From assembly GCF_002245655.1 (NCBI RefSeq), contig NZ_NOIH01000010.1, forward strand, positions 1 to 64,000: a stretch of 64,000 nt of DNA. The letters run 5' to 3'. The stretch is from Thauera propionica. Its GTDB lineage: Bacteria; Pseudomonadota; Gammaproteobacteria; Burkholderiales; Rhodocyclaceae. The position numbers and the translations under genes are program-made. Shown here piece after piece: positions 55,883 to 64,000 of this stretch (position 1 is the first letter of the stretch; each line of letters opens with the position of its first letter). The notes below the pieces were generated by a model. It made no database searches. It was not told the origin of the DNA and saw only the letters and a program-made list of their open reading frames with translations.

Positions 55883-55919
55883 ACGCCCCGTGTGCCGGAC
55901 CGGCCGCGGGGCGTTTTTC
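55883..55919 (+). terminator. Terminator of pssA-leuA
   Basis: ACGCCCCG and CGGGGCGT arms enclose a GCCGGACCGGC-like inner hairpin and are followed by TTTTT, 20 bases after the leuA stop. Confidence 0.8.
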
Positions 55920-55952
55920 TTGGGCGTTCGCGAGCCCCGGGCTACACCTGTC

Positions 55953-56926
<974 letters not shown>

Positions 56927-56977
56927 CTAGAATGCGGGAATTATACCGTCCGCACCGCCCCTGCCCGGCGTCGCCCC

Positions 56978-58204
56978 ATGAACCTGCACGCCCTGCGCGA
57001 TTTCTTCCTGCTGCTGGCTGAACGCTTCGCCGCCACCCGCGGCCCCCAGGTCGCCGGCAGCCTCGCGTTCACTACCCTTCTGGCGCTGGTGCCGCTGATC
57101 ACCGTCACCCTCGCCGTGTTCGGCAACCTGCCCGGGATGGACCAGCTCGGCGACTCGGTGCGCAACTTCCTGCTGCAGAACCTGCTGCCCGACCGCGCTG
57201 GCCACATCATCGCGACCTACGCGCTGCAGTTCTCCGAGCAGGCCGGTCGCCTGACCCTGATGGGCATCGGCCTGCTGGTGCTGACCTCGCTGATGCTGCT
57301 CGGCACCATCGAGAAAGCCTTCAATCACATCTGGGGCGTCCGTCGCCCACGGCGCATGCTGACGCGCATCACGGTGGGCTGGTTCGTGCTGACGCTGGGT
57401 CCCATCCTGTTCGGCGCTTCGGTCATCGGCACCGGCTACGTCATCAGCACCTCGATGGCCTGGTCGAACCACCTGCCGTGGATCGGAGAGTTCACCGCAC
57501 GCCTGCTGCCACCGCTGCTGCTGTGCGTGCTGTTCGGCTTCCTTTACTACGCGGTGCCGAACCATCCGGTGCGGATCCCGCATGCCATCGTCGGCGCATT
57601 GGTCGCCGCACTGGTGTTCTTCCTGATGCAGCGCGCCTTCGGCCTCTTCATCGCGCGCTTCCCCACCTACACGCTGATCTTCGGCACCTTCGCCGCCTTG
57701 CCGATCTTTCTCGTGTGGCTTTATCTGTCGTGGTCCGTGATCCTGCTCGGAGCCCTGATCACCGCCACCCTGCCTGCCTACCTCGAGCGTCGTCAGCTCG
57801 CCCCCCGCTTCGCCGGCGACGAAGCCTGTGCCGCCACCGCGCTGCTGTCGCGGCTCGCGCGCGCACAACGGCTCGGGCAATGCCTGGATGCTGAAACGCT
57901 TGTCGAGTGCAGCGCGCTGGCCCCCCATCGTACGGACGGCATCCTGGAACGCCTGCAGGAGGAAGGCTGGGTCGCGCGCACCGAAGAGGGAAGCTGGGTG
58001 CTGCGTACAGCCCCGGACTCGATCCGCATGCGGGACGTCGTGACCCGCTTCGCACTGGATCTGAGCGCCTGGCGCCGGACTGAAGCGCCAGCGGACATCC
58101 ATGTGCTGGCGCTACACCTCGATCGGACGCTTGACACAGGCGATCTGAGCCTCGCCGAGTTGCTGCGCCTGGCCGATCGAACGGCCGACGCTCAGATCGG
58201 ATAG
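56978..58204 (+). CDS. YihY / UPF0761 family inner-membrane protein
   Basis: 408 residues with six transmembrane segments in the first 280. RGPQVAGSLAFTTLLALVPLITV (about 21-43), GTIEKAFNHIWGVRRPR (about 109-125) and VPNHPVRIPHAIVGALVAAL are family blocks. Older annotation as ribonuclease BN is now regarded as wrong; function unknown. The last 120 residues are soluble with a winged-helix-like segment (ILERLQEEGWVAR), an extension typical of beta-proteobacteria. It converges with the next gene, overlapping by 13 bases. Confidence 0.9.
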   Translation: MNLHALRDFFLLLAERFAATRGPQVAGSLAFTTLLALVPLITVTLAVFGNLPGMDQLGDSVRNFLLQNLLPDRAGHIIATYALQFSEQAGRLTLMGIGLLVLTSLMLLGTIEKAFNHIWGVRRPRRMLTRITVGWFVLTLGPILFGASVIGTGYVISTSMAWSNHLPWIGEFTARLLPPLLLCVLFGFLYYAVPNHPVRIPHAIVGALVAALVFFLMQRAFGLFIARFPTYTLIFGTFAALPIFLVWLYLSWSVILLGALITATLPAYLERRQLAPRFAGDEACAATALLSRLARAQRLGQCLDAETLVECSALAPHRTDGILERLQEEGWVARTEEGSWVLRTAPDSIRMRDVVTRFALDLSAWRRTEAPADIHVLALHLDRTLDTGDLSLAELLRLADRTADAQIG

Positions 58205-59661
58205 GGGTCGATCTCGTACTGGAACAGCTCGACGCTGGCGGTCTGAACGTCCAGTCCCAGTGCGCGCCCTTGGGCGACATACAACGGTGGCCCCTCGCGC
58301 ACGAAGACGAAGCGCCGCGAAACATAGGTGCCCGCAGGCGCCAGAAAGGCCGGATGGTGGCGATCGGGCTCCATCGGCGGCAAGGCCAGCGCAGGCGCCA
58401 CGCCGTCGACCGATCCGCTGCGAAACGCCAGTTGCACCGAGTAGTAGGACTGCGCGACGGTCTGCAGGCCGATTTCGATCTGCTCCGGGCTGTCGCTCCG
58501 GACCCAGCGCACGATGCACACCGTCCACGGCTCCGCTGCGCTCTTCCGCAGCCCCAGCACGATGCCGGGCGCGACCTCGCCCTCCACCCCCGACACGTTC
58601 ATGATCGCGTAACCGCCCGGGCTCTCGTTGCGCACCTGCCAACCAACCACCCGCCCCGGCTCGCGCCGGCCGCGCCCGAGCTCCCACATCGCGCGCAGCC
58701 CAGCGCACACCTGCACCTCGTAGTGCTGCTCACGTCGCACCCCGAGGCGAAGCTGGGGCGCGACCCAGTGTTCGCGCATGCCCCGCAACAAGGCCAGAAT
58801 CTCCGACGGCGTCAGCCCCGGCGGCAGCGCCTCGTCCGCGGCCTCCAGCGTATCGACCTCTGCCAGATGCCCCTCGACCTCTGCCGTCGACATCCACTCC
58901 TCGAGATGCTCGATACGTTCATCCACCGCGCGGGCGAGCGGGCGCGGACTCAGAAAACGCAACCCGCTCCGGTCGTGCGGCGGCGGCTTGCGCGCCGAGG
59001 GCAATGGCCCCTCGTCGGCATCCGGATCGATCCACCAGGTCGAACTGCCTTGGGGCGGCGCGTCCGGGGTCATGCCGACGCCCGCCAGCTCAACCTCGAG
59101 ATAGTCGGCGGCCCAGGCAAGCTCCCGCGCGGTAAGGCGCTCAGGCTGCGCCGCCGCAATCGCAATCATGCTGCGATACGCCTCATGCCCGGGCCGGAGC
59201 GCAGCCAGGCGATGCGCAAGACTCCATAAACCCGAAGGGGGCTCTGCCGCAGACATCACCGAGACCAGATACGCCTCGCGCAGCGTGGTCAACCCAAGCG
59301 CAGCCAGCAGGGCTGCCTCACCCGCAGTTGTCGCACCTGCAGCCGCCCGCTCGCCAATGCGACCAGCGAGTCGCAGCAACACGCCGCCAAGCTGCGACGA
59401 CGCCGCATGCAAGGGCCGCGGCAACGGCAGGCCCGCGCCCAGCAACTGCGCGCGAATCCTGCCACTGATGTCGAGCGCACGCTCGACAAAGGCAAGGACC
59501 ATGTCCTCATACCCGGCCTCGGCGCCAGACCCAGGCAGGCGCGCGACAAGCACCTCCAGCGCACGGATGTCCACAACCGGATCGTCGGCCGGTTCGGAGG
59601 CGAGCCACTCCAGGATCCGGTCGACTCCCTCGGCAGTATCGGTAGGCGCGGACTCGATCAT
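58192..59661 (-). CDS. Unknown protein with PilZ-like C-terminal domain
   Basis: About 489 residues, soluble. The N-terminal 320 residues are helical and have no family I recognise. The C-terminal part (about 340-470) looks PilZ-like: VVGWQVRNESPGGYAIMN, then a GIVLGLRK turn, WTVCIVRWVRSDSPEQIEIGLQ. In PilZ-type c-di-GMP receptors such a beta-barrel follows an RxxxR motif, here perhaps RRREPGR. The start is uncertain (ATG 59661, ATG 59676 or GTG 59691). It may sense c-di-GMP; that is inferred. Confidence 0.65.
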   Translation of the reverse strand: MIESAPTDTAEGVDRILEWLASEPADDPVVDIRALEVLVARLPGSGAEAGYEDMVLAFVERALDISGRIRAQLLGAGLPLPRPLHAASSQLGGVLLRLAGRIGERAAAGATTAGEAALLAALGLTTLREAYLVSVMSAAEPPSGLWSLAHRLAALRPGHEAYRSMIAIAAAQPERLTARELAWAADYLEVELAGVGMTPDAPPQGSSTWWIDPDADEGPLPSARKPPPHDRSGLRFLSPRPLARAVDERIEHLEEWMSTAEVEGHLAEVDTLEAADEALPPGLTPSEILALLRGMREHWVAPQLRLGVRREQHYEVQVCAGLRAMWELGRGRREPGRVVGWQVRNESPGGYAIMNVSGVEGEVAPGIVLGLRKSAAEPWTVCIVRWVRSDSPEQIEIGLQTVAQSYYSVQLAFRSGSVDGVAPALALPPMEPDRHHPAFLAPAGTYVSRRFVFVREGPPLYVAQGRALGLDVQTASVELFQYEIDPYPI

Positions 59662-59801
59662 GGACAGGCACATCATTTGGGGAAGAGCCACATTCTAGTC
59701 AAACTCCGGCGCGCCGGCATGTCCTCTGCCTGTGTCCCCGAGCGCGAGGAGGCCCGTGAGGGCGGCCCGTACGCCATCTGCCTCGACATCGACGATTGAT
59801 C

Positions 59802-59830
59802 TTGCCCTTCCGGACGACTTACCTTAAACT
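59802..59830 (+). promoter_or_regulatory. Putative sigma-70 promoter of the rpsP operon
   Basis: TTGCCC (59802-59807) and TAAACT (59825-59830) are separated by 17 bases, about 37 bases before the rpsP start. Confidence 0.5.
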
Positions 59831-59866
59831 CCACCGCTTTTCGCATCTACCGATCAGGAAAATCAG

Positions 59867-60118
59867 ATGGTCGTCATTCGCCTTGCCCGTGGTGGCGCCA
59901 AAAAGCGCCCGTTCTTCAACATCGTTGCCGCCGACTCGCGTAACCGTCGCGACGGCCGCTTCATCGAGCGCGTTGGCTACTACAACCCGGTCGCTTCCGG
60001 CGCCGAGAAGGGCCTGGTCGTGAACGCCGAGCGTCTGGCCTACTGGCAGCAGAACGGCGCCCAGCTGTCGCCGACCGTTGCCCGTCTGGCCAAGCAGGCC
60101 GCCAAGGCGGCTGCCTGA
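59867..60118 (+). CDS. rpsP: 30S ribosomal protein S16
   Basis: 83 residues, early-assembling protein of the 30S subunit. [20 protein letters not shown] at the start and [13 protein letters not shown] are the S16 signatures. AGGAAAATCAG precedes the ATG. First gene of the rpsP-rimM-trmD-rplS operon, the standard proteobacterial order. Length is the usual one. Confidence 0.98.
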   Translation: MVVIRLARGGAKKRPFFNIVAADSRNRRDGRFIERVGYYNPVASGAEKGLVVNAERLAYWQQNGAQLSPTVARLAKQAAKAAA

Positions 60119-60149
60119 TCAGCGCCGGTCTGCTGCGGCGGATCCACGC

Positions 60150-60656
60150 ATGATCGTACTGGGGCGCATTGTCGCCCCTTTTGGCGTTCAGGGCTGGCTC
60201 AAGATCCATCCCTTCGGCGATGACCCGGAGTCGTGGCGCAAGATGCCCCAATGGTGGCTCAGCGCAGACGACAACGCGCCGCCCGAGCAGTGGAAGCCCT
60301 ACACGCTCAAGGCGTGCAGGACTCACGGCAAGGGTCTGGTCGCCGCCTTCGGCGAAGTACCGGACCGCAACGCGGCCGAGGCGGTCGATGGCTGGTACAT
60401 CGGCGCCCCGCGCGAGGCCTTGCCGACAACCGCCGAGAACGAGTTTTACTGGGGTGACCTCGTCGGCCTCGACGTCGTCAACGAGAGCGGGGAATCCCTG
60501 GGGTCAGTGAAGGGTCTCCTCTCGACCGGTGCACACGACGTGCTGCAGGTCGGCGAGGGCGAAACCGAACGCCTGATCCCCTTCGTCGCAGCCTTTGTGC
60601 TCGACGTCGATCTTGCCGCACGGCGCATCCGCGTCGCCTGGGGCAAGGACTGGTAA
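60150..60656 (+). CDS. rimM: Ribosome maturation factor RimM
   Basis: 168 residues in two domains. [22 protein letters not shown] at the N-terminus is the RimM barrel; [21 protein letters not shown] leads into the PRC-barrel domain. It binds S19 and helps mature the 3' domain of 16S rRNA. ATG 60150 is the first position fitting the family; the frame upstream is a shadow of rpsP. It starts 31 bases after rpsP and ends 8 before trmD. Confidence 0.96.
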   Translation: MIVLGRIVAPFGVQGWLKIHPFGDDPESWRKMPQWWLSADDNAPPEQWKPYTLKACRTHGKGLVAAFGEVPDRNAAEAVDGWYIGAPREALPTTAENEFYWGDLVGLDVVNESGESLGSVKGLLSTGAHDVLQVGEGETERLIPFVAAFVLDVDLAARRIRVAWGKDW

Positions 60657-60664
60657 GGGCGACG

Positions 60665-61504
60665 GTGAAGGCCCAGGCTGAAACCGGCGCCGAACGGAAA
60701 GACACGACGATCGCAGTACCCGGCGGCCCCCGCCGCTACGATGTGATCACGCTCTTTCCGGAGATGTTCGCCGCCCTGACCGGCAGCGGCATCACGCGCA
60801 GGGCGATGGATCGCGGGCTGTATGCGCTGGGTTTTCACAACCCGCGCGACTTTACCCACGATCCGCACCGCACGGTGGACGACCGCCCCTACGGCGGCGG
60901 ACCCGGCATGGTGATGCTGGCAGAGCCGCTGATGCAGTCTATTGCGGCCGCGCGGTTGGCACAGCAGGCCTCAACGGGAACGACAGGAAGAGTCATCTAC
61001 CTGTCGCCGCAAGGTCGCCGGCTGGACCAGGCGGCGGTGCTGGAACTGGCCGCACAGCCGGGACTGGTCCTGCTGTGTGGTCGCTACGAAGGCGTCGACC
61101 AGCGCCTCATCGACCGCGCGGTGGATGAGGAAGTGTCGCTCGGCGACTTCGTGTTGTCGGGTGGCGAACTGCCTGCGATGGTGCTGCTCGACGCGATCGT
61201 GCGGCAACTGCCGGGGGCATTGAACACGGCGGATTCGGCGCTGGAAGACTCCTTTGCCGACGGCCTGCTGGACTGTCCGCATTACACGCGGCCAGAGGTG
61301 TATGAAGACGAACGGGTGCCTGACGTGCTGTTGTCGGGCAACCATGCGGCAATCCGCCGCTGGCGGCTGAAGCAGTCCCTCGGCCGCACCTGGCTGCGCC
61401 GGCCCGACCTGCTGGCCGCGCGGCAACTGAGCAAGACTGAATTGAAACTGCTTGAGGAATTCAGGCAGGAGCAAGCCGGGACCGAGGGCGGCAGCATCGC
61501 CTGA
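60665..61504 (+). CDS. trmD: tRNA (guanine-N1)-methyltransferase
   Basis: 279 residues; methylates G37 of tRNAs with G36. [37 protein letters not shown] with the trefoil-knot SAM site, and [22 protein letters not shown] identify it. The first 20 residues before YDVITLF are longer than in many TrmD proteins. GTG 60665 starts 8 bases after rimM with AAGGG before it; a start further in would shorten the extension, but there is no better site. Confidence 0.95.
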   Translation: MKAQAETGAERKDTTIAVPGGPRRYDVITLFPEMFAALTGSGITRRAMDRGLYALGFHNPRDFTHDPHRTVDDRPYGGGPGMVMLAEPLMQSIAAARLAQQASTGTTGRVIYLSPQGRRLDQAAVLELAAQPGLVLLCGRYEGVDQRLIDRAVDEEVSLGDFVLSGGELPAMVLLDAIVRQLPGALNTADSALEDSFADGLLDCPHYTRPEVYEDERVPDVLLSGNHAAIRRWRLKQSLGRTWLRRPDLLAARQLSKTELKLLEEFRQEQAGTEGGSIA

Positions 61505-61600
61505 CAGTCCTTTCATAAACGGCGCGCATCAGGTGGCGACCTGCTCTGCGGCCAGGCCGATGCAATGACAAAGGCCGACAACATTGATGGAGTATCCGCA

Positions 61601-62002
61601 ATGAACCTGATTCAGCAACTCGAACAGGAAGAAATCGCCCGCCTGACCCAGGGCAAGGCCATCCCGGAATTCGCCCCCGGCGACACCGTGATCGTCCAGG
61701 TCAAGGTCAAGGAAGGCAACCGCGAGCGTCTGCAGGCGTATGAAGGCGTGGTGATCGCGAAGCGCAACCGCGGTCTGAACTCGTCCTTCATCGTCCGCAA
61801 GATTTCGTCGGGCGAAGGCGTGGAACGTACGTTCCAGACCTACTCGCCGCTGGTGGCCGGCATCGAGGTGAAGCGCCGCGGTGACGTCCGTCGCGCCAAG
61901 CTGTACTACCTGCGCCAGCGTTCGGGCAAGTCCGCACGTATCAAGGAAAAGCTGGACTACAAGGCCGCCGCCGCCAAGAAGGCAGCCCAGCAGCAGGCTT
62001 GA
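61601..62002 (+). CDS. rplS: 50S ribosomal protein L19
   Basis: 133 residues, at the 30S-50S interface. [40 protein letters not shown], and [20 protein letters not shown] are L19 blocks. The start [11 protein letters not shown] fits the family; GGAG lies eight bases before. The tail is Ala/Lys-rich. It ends the rpsP operon, 96 bases after trmD, and a strong terminator follows. Confidence 0.98.
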   Translation: MNLIQQLEQEEIARLTQGKAIPEFAPGDTVIVQVKVKEGNRERLQAYEGVVIAKRNRGLNSSFIVRKISSGEGVERTFQTYSPLVAGIEVKRRGDVRRAKLYYLRQRSGKSARIKEKLDYKAAAAKKAAQQQA

Positions 62003-62025
62003 TCGCCGCCGCGGTAACGCAAATG

Positions 62026-62051
62026 AAAAACGGGCCTTCGGGCCCGTTTTT
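62026..62051. terminator. Bidirectional terminator between rplS and lptG
   Basis: AAAAACGGGCC-TTCG-GGCCCGTTTTT is a perfect 11-bp stem with a TTCG tetraloop. T-runs on both strands let it end rplS (plus) and lptG (minus). Confidence 0.9.
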
Positions 62052-62121
62052 CATTGGTCCTGCCGCCCATCCTGCGGCGCACCGAAGCCGCACAGGGCTC
62101 CCGGCGATCTGGCGCCCCGAC

Positions 62122-63195
62122 TCAGCGCCGCTCGACGTAGTGCAGCATGCCCGCCGCCGCAGCAAGGAAGATCAGGCTCGGCGTCAGCGCGGCAAGGATG
62201 GGCGGCCACGCGTTGATCATGCCAAGGTTGGAGAACAGTCCATTGAGCAGGTGGAAGCCCACACCCAGCATCACGCCGAGGAAGATCCGTGCGCTCGCGC
62301 CACCCATGCGGTCATGGATGAAGCCAAACGGCAAGGCCAGCGCCATCATCACCAGCACCGCGAAGGGATAGATGAGCTTCTTCCACAGCGCGATCTCGAA
62401 GCGGTCGGCACTCTGCTGGTTGTCGCGCAGGTGCTGGATGTAGGTCCACAGCTTCGCAAGCGGCATGTGTTCAGGCCCGACCATCAGCACGCTGAGCACC
62501 TCGGGCGACAGTTCGGAGCGCCAGCTGATCTCGGGCAACTGCTCGACCTCGGTCCGCTCGCCGAGGAAGCGGGTGCGCGAAACGTCCATCAGGCGCCAGT
62601 GATTGCCCCCGTCATGCACGCCGCGCTTGGCCTCGCTGATCGACACCAGTGCATAGTCGGCATCGAATTCATACACCCGGGCGTTACGCATCGTGCGATC
62701 CGGAAGCATCGTGCGAACATTGATGACCAACGCCCCGTCCTTGACCCACAAGCCCGAGCGCAGCTGCTGCGACACTGTGGATTGGGTCGCGGTCAGCTTC
62801 CACTGCTGGGCCGCGCTCTCGGCCGGCGGCGCGACGTACTCGCCAATCAGGAAAGTCAGCACAACCAGCACACTGCCGATCATGCCCAGCGTACGCATCA
62901 GCATCACATTCGACATGCCCGATGCACGCATCACCGTGATTTCGGAATGCCGCGCAAGTGTCGCGAGGGCATACAGCGTGCCGATCAGCACGGCTATCGG
63001 GAACAGCTCGTACATCCGGCCCGGCAAGGTCAGCGCGACATATACCGCCGCATCGAGCAACTGATAGCCGCTCTTGCCGACGTCCTCGAGCTCGGCAATG
63101 AAGTCGAAAAAGGCGAACAGCCCGAGGAAGGCCAACAGCACCAGCGCGGAGGCGGCATAGATTTCGCGGGCAAGATAGCGGAACAGGATACCCAT
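62122..63195 (-). CDS. lptG: LPS export permease LptG
   Basis: 357 residues. Six transmembrane helices flank a periplasmic beta-jellyroll (about 130-265). LFRYLAREIYAASALVLLAF at the start, FPIAVLIGTLYALATLARHSEITVMRASG, and FAVLVMMALALPFGFIHDRMGG are LptG blocks. With LptF and the LptB ATPase it extracts LPS from the inner membrane. ATG 63195 overlaps the lptF stop by one base (TGATG), so the pair is coupled. Confidence 0.95.
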   Translation of the reverse strand: MGILFRYLAREIYAASALVLLAFLGLFAFFDFIAELEDVGKSGYQLLDAAVYVALTLPGRMYELFPIAVLIGTLYALATLARHSEITVMRASGMSNVMLMRTLGMIGSVLVVLTFLIGEYVAPPAESAAQQWKLTATQSTVSQQLRSGLWVKDGALVINVRTMLPDRTMRNARVYEFDADYALVSISEAKRGVHDGGNHWRLMDVSRTRFLGERTEVEQLPEISWRSELSPEVLSVLMVGPEHMPLAKLWTYIQHLRDNQQSADRFEIALWKKLIYPFAVLVMMALALPFGFIHDRMGGASARIFLGVMLGVGFHLLNGLFSNLGMINAWPPILAALTPSLIFLAAAAGMLHYVERR

Positions 63196-64000
63196 CACGC
63201 CCTCGCCCGCCAGAACGGCGACACCGCCAGGCGCTTGTAGAAGAGCACGGCCAGCAGACACAACACGATCACGTGGGGCAGCAACAGCCCCACGGCAAAC
63301 CCGAACTTGCCCTGCGCGACCCAGCTCTGGAACACCGACACCGCGTTGCTGTAAAGAAGATAGGTCAGCAGCGCGATCAGCAGGTTGTTCCCGCGGCCGG
63401 CGCGCGGATTGACAAAGGACAGGGGGATCGCGAGCAGCGCAAGCAGCAGCGCCGAGACCGGCAGACCGATGCGGCCGAGCAGTTCGCCCAGGCTGCGCGA
63501 ATCGCCCTGCGCGAGCAGGACGACCGTCGGCAGGGCCCGCATGCGCGAGGGCTGGGTCGCCGCCGGCTTCTGTTCCACCTGCACCTCGTAGCGCTCGAAC
63601 TCCATGACCCGGTACTCGGGCGTACCCGGCTGCCCGTCGTAGCGCCGCCCCTTCTCGAGCACGACGAAGCGACGCCCCTCCTCGTCCGTCCGCATGAAGC
63701 CTTCGGCCGAGGCGATCACGACGAGCTTACCCGCCTCGGTTTCCTCGCTGACGAAGACGTTGCGCACGCGACCATCCTCACCCGCCCCCACTTCGACGAA
63801 GAACACCCGGCGCGCGCCGGAGGATTCACGGAAAACGCCGGGCGCCACGCGATGGGTGTCGTCGCGGCTATCGAGGCGCTCGCGATATTCGGCGCTCTTC
63901 GCCTGCGACCAGGGCGTGAGATAAAGGGCGCCCGCGCCCACGACCACGACCAGCGGCAAGGCGAACATCAGCACGGGTCGTATCCAGGCGGTCAGGGGCA
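63195..64000 (-). CDS. lptF: LPS export permease LptF, 5'-partial
   Basis: The frame is open to the right window edge, so the N-terminal part (roughly the first 90-100 residues) lies outside. What is present starts near WIRPVLMFALPLVVVVG, continues through the periplasmic domain (RVFFVEVGAG; VVIASAEGFMRTDEEGR) and ends with three helices, ALLLALLAIPLSFVNPRAGRG being the family block. It acts with LptG in LPS export. The stop overlaps the lptG start. Confidence 0.93.
   Translation of the reverse strand, partial: PLTAWIRPVLMFALPLVVVVGAGALYLTPWSQAKSAEYRERLDSRDDTHRVAPGVFRESSGARRVFFVEVGAGEDGRVRNVFVSEETEAGKLVVIASAEGFMRTDEEGRRFVVLEKGRRYDGQPGTPEYRVMEFERYEVQVEQKPAATQPSRMRALPTVVLLAQGDSRSLGELLGRIGLPVSALLLALLAIPLSFVNPRAGRGNNLLIALLTYLLYSNAVSVFQSWVAQGKFGFAVGLLLPHVIVLCLLAVLFYKRLAVSPFWRARA

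Noticed and set aside
59719-59799. 26-codon ORF before the rpsP promoter
   Set aside because: No ribosome-binding site or conservation evidence; probably chance.

Overview
The window is GC-rich chromosomal DNA whose gene content and order (purN beside a DUF3108 gene, purM followed by a PerM-type exporter and hda, pcnB-folK-dNK-panB-panC, ilvB-ilvH-ilvC-pssA-leuA, rpsP-rimM-trmD-rplS, lptF-lptG) point to a betaproteobacterium, most likely of the Azoarcus/Thauera group (Rhodocyclales). That assignment rests on recognised proteins and gene order, not on a search. Nearly everything from about 3.4 kb onward is core chromosome with short spacers, ATGA or TGATG stop/start overlaps and clear Rho-independent terminators.

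Layout. 1-2.86 kb is visibly lower in GC and looks accessory: a zinc-finger/Vsr-like nuclease that may be cut by the window edge, an H-NS-family protein, about 820 bases without a convincing gene, and an unrecognised 247-codon protein. It stops at the 3' end of a tRNA-Ser(GCU) gene, the usual kind of island integration site. 3.4-11.9 kb holds a small HTH protein, a radical SAM enzyme divergent from queD, a TRIC-family membrane protein, a fatty-acid desaturase, an exported PLD-like nuclease, an RNA m5C methyltransferase, a DUF3108 protein, purN and a lipoprotein. 12-24.5 kb holds mutL, a DedA-like protein, a diguanylate cyclase, an ECF sigma factor with a small zinc-binding partner, a periplasmic ATP-dependent DNA ligase, miaA, DUF1415 and YdcH proteins, and a two-gene RND efflux operon.

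24.6-31.6 kb is the least understood core segment: DUF1810, a three-gene membrane operon (DUF2157, DUF4401, GDYXXLXY), a ubiquitin-fold/Mut7-C RNase protein, a MORC-like GHKL ATPase directly followed by a small membrane protein, and DUF2784. 31.6-43.5 kb carries purM, a PerM-type exporter, hda, a HAD phosphatase, pcnB, folK, a DMT-like protein, a deoxynucleoside kinase, panB, panC, a CBS protein and pepN. 43.6-49.7 kb carries an ion-transport/stress operon (P-type ATPase, CPA2 antiporter, tandem Usp) and an RDD protein. 50-56 kb is branched-chain amino-acid and phospholipid synthesis (ilvBHC, pssA, leuA). 56-64 kb holds wrbA, a YihY protein, a protein with a PilZ-like tail, the rpsP-rimM-trmD-rplS operon and lptG with partial lptF.

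No CRISPR array, IS element, transposase or integrase was seen. The strongest candidates for unusual biology are the MORC-like GHKL ATPase/membrane-protein pair (28.7-31.1 kb) and the accessory edge left of tRNA-Ser.
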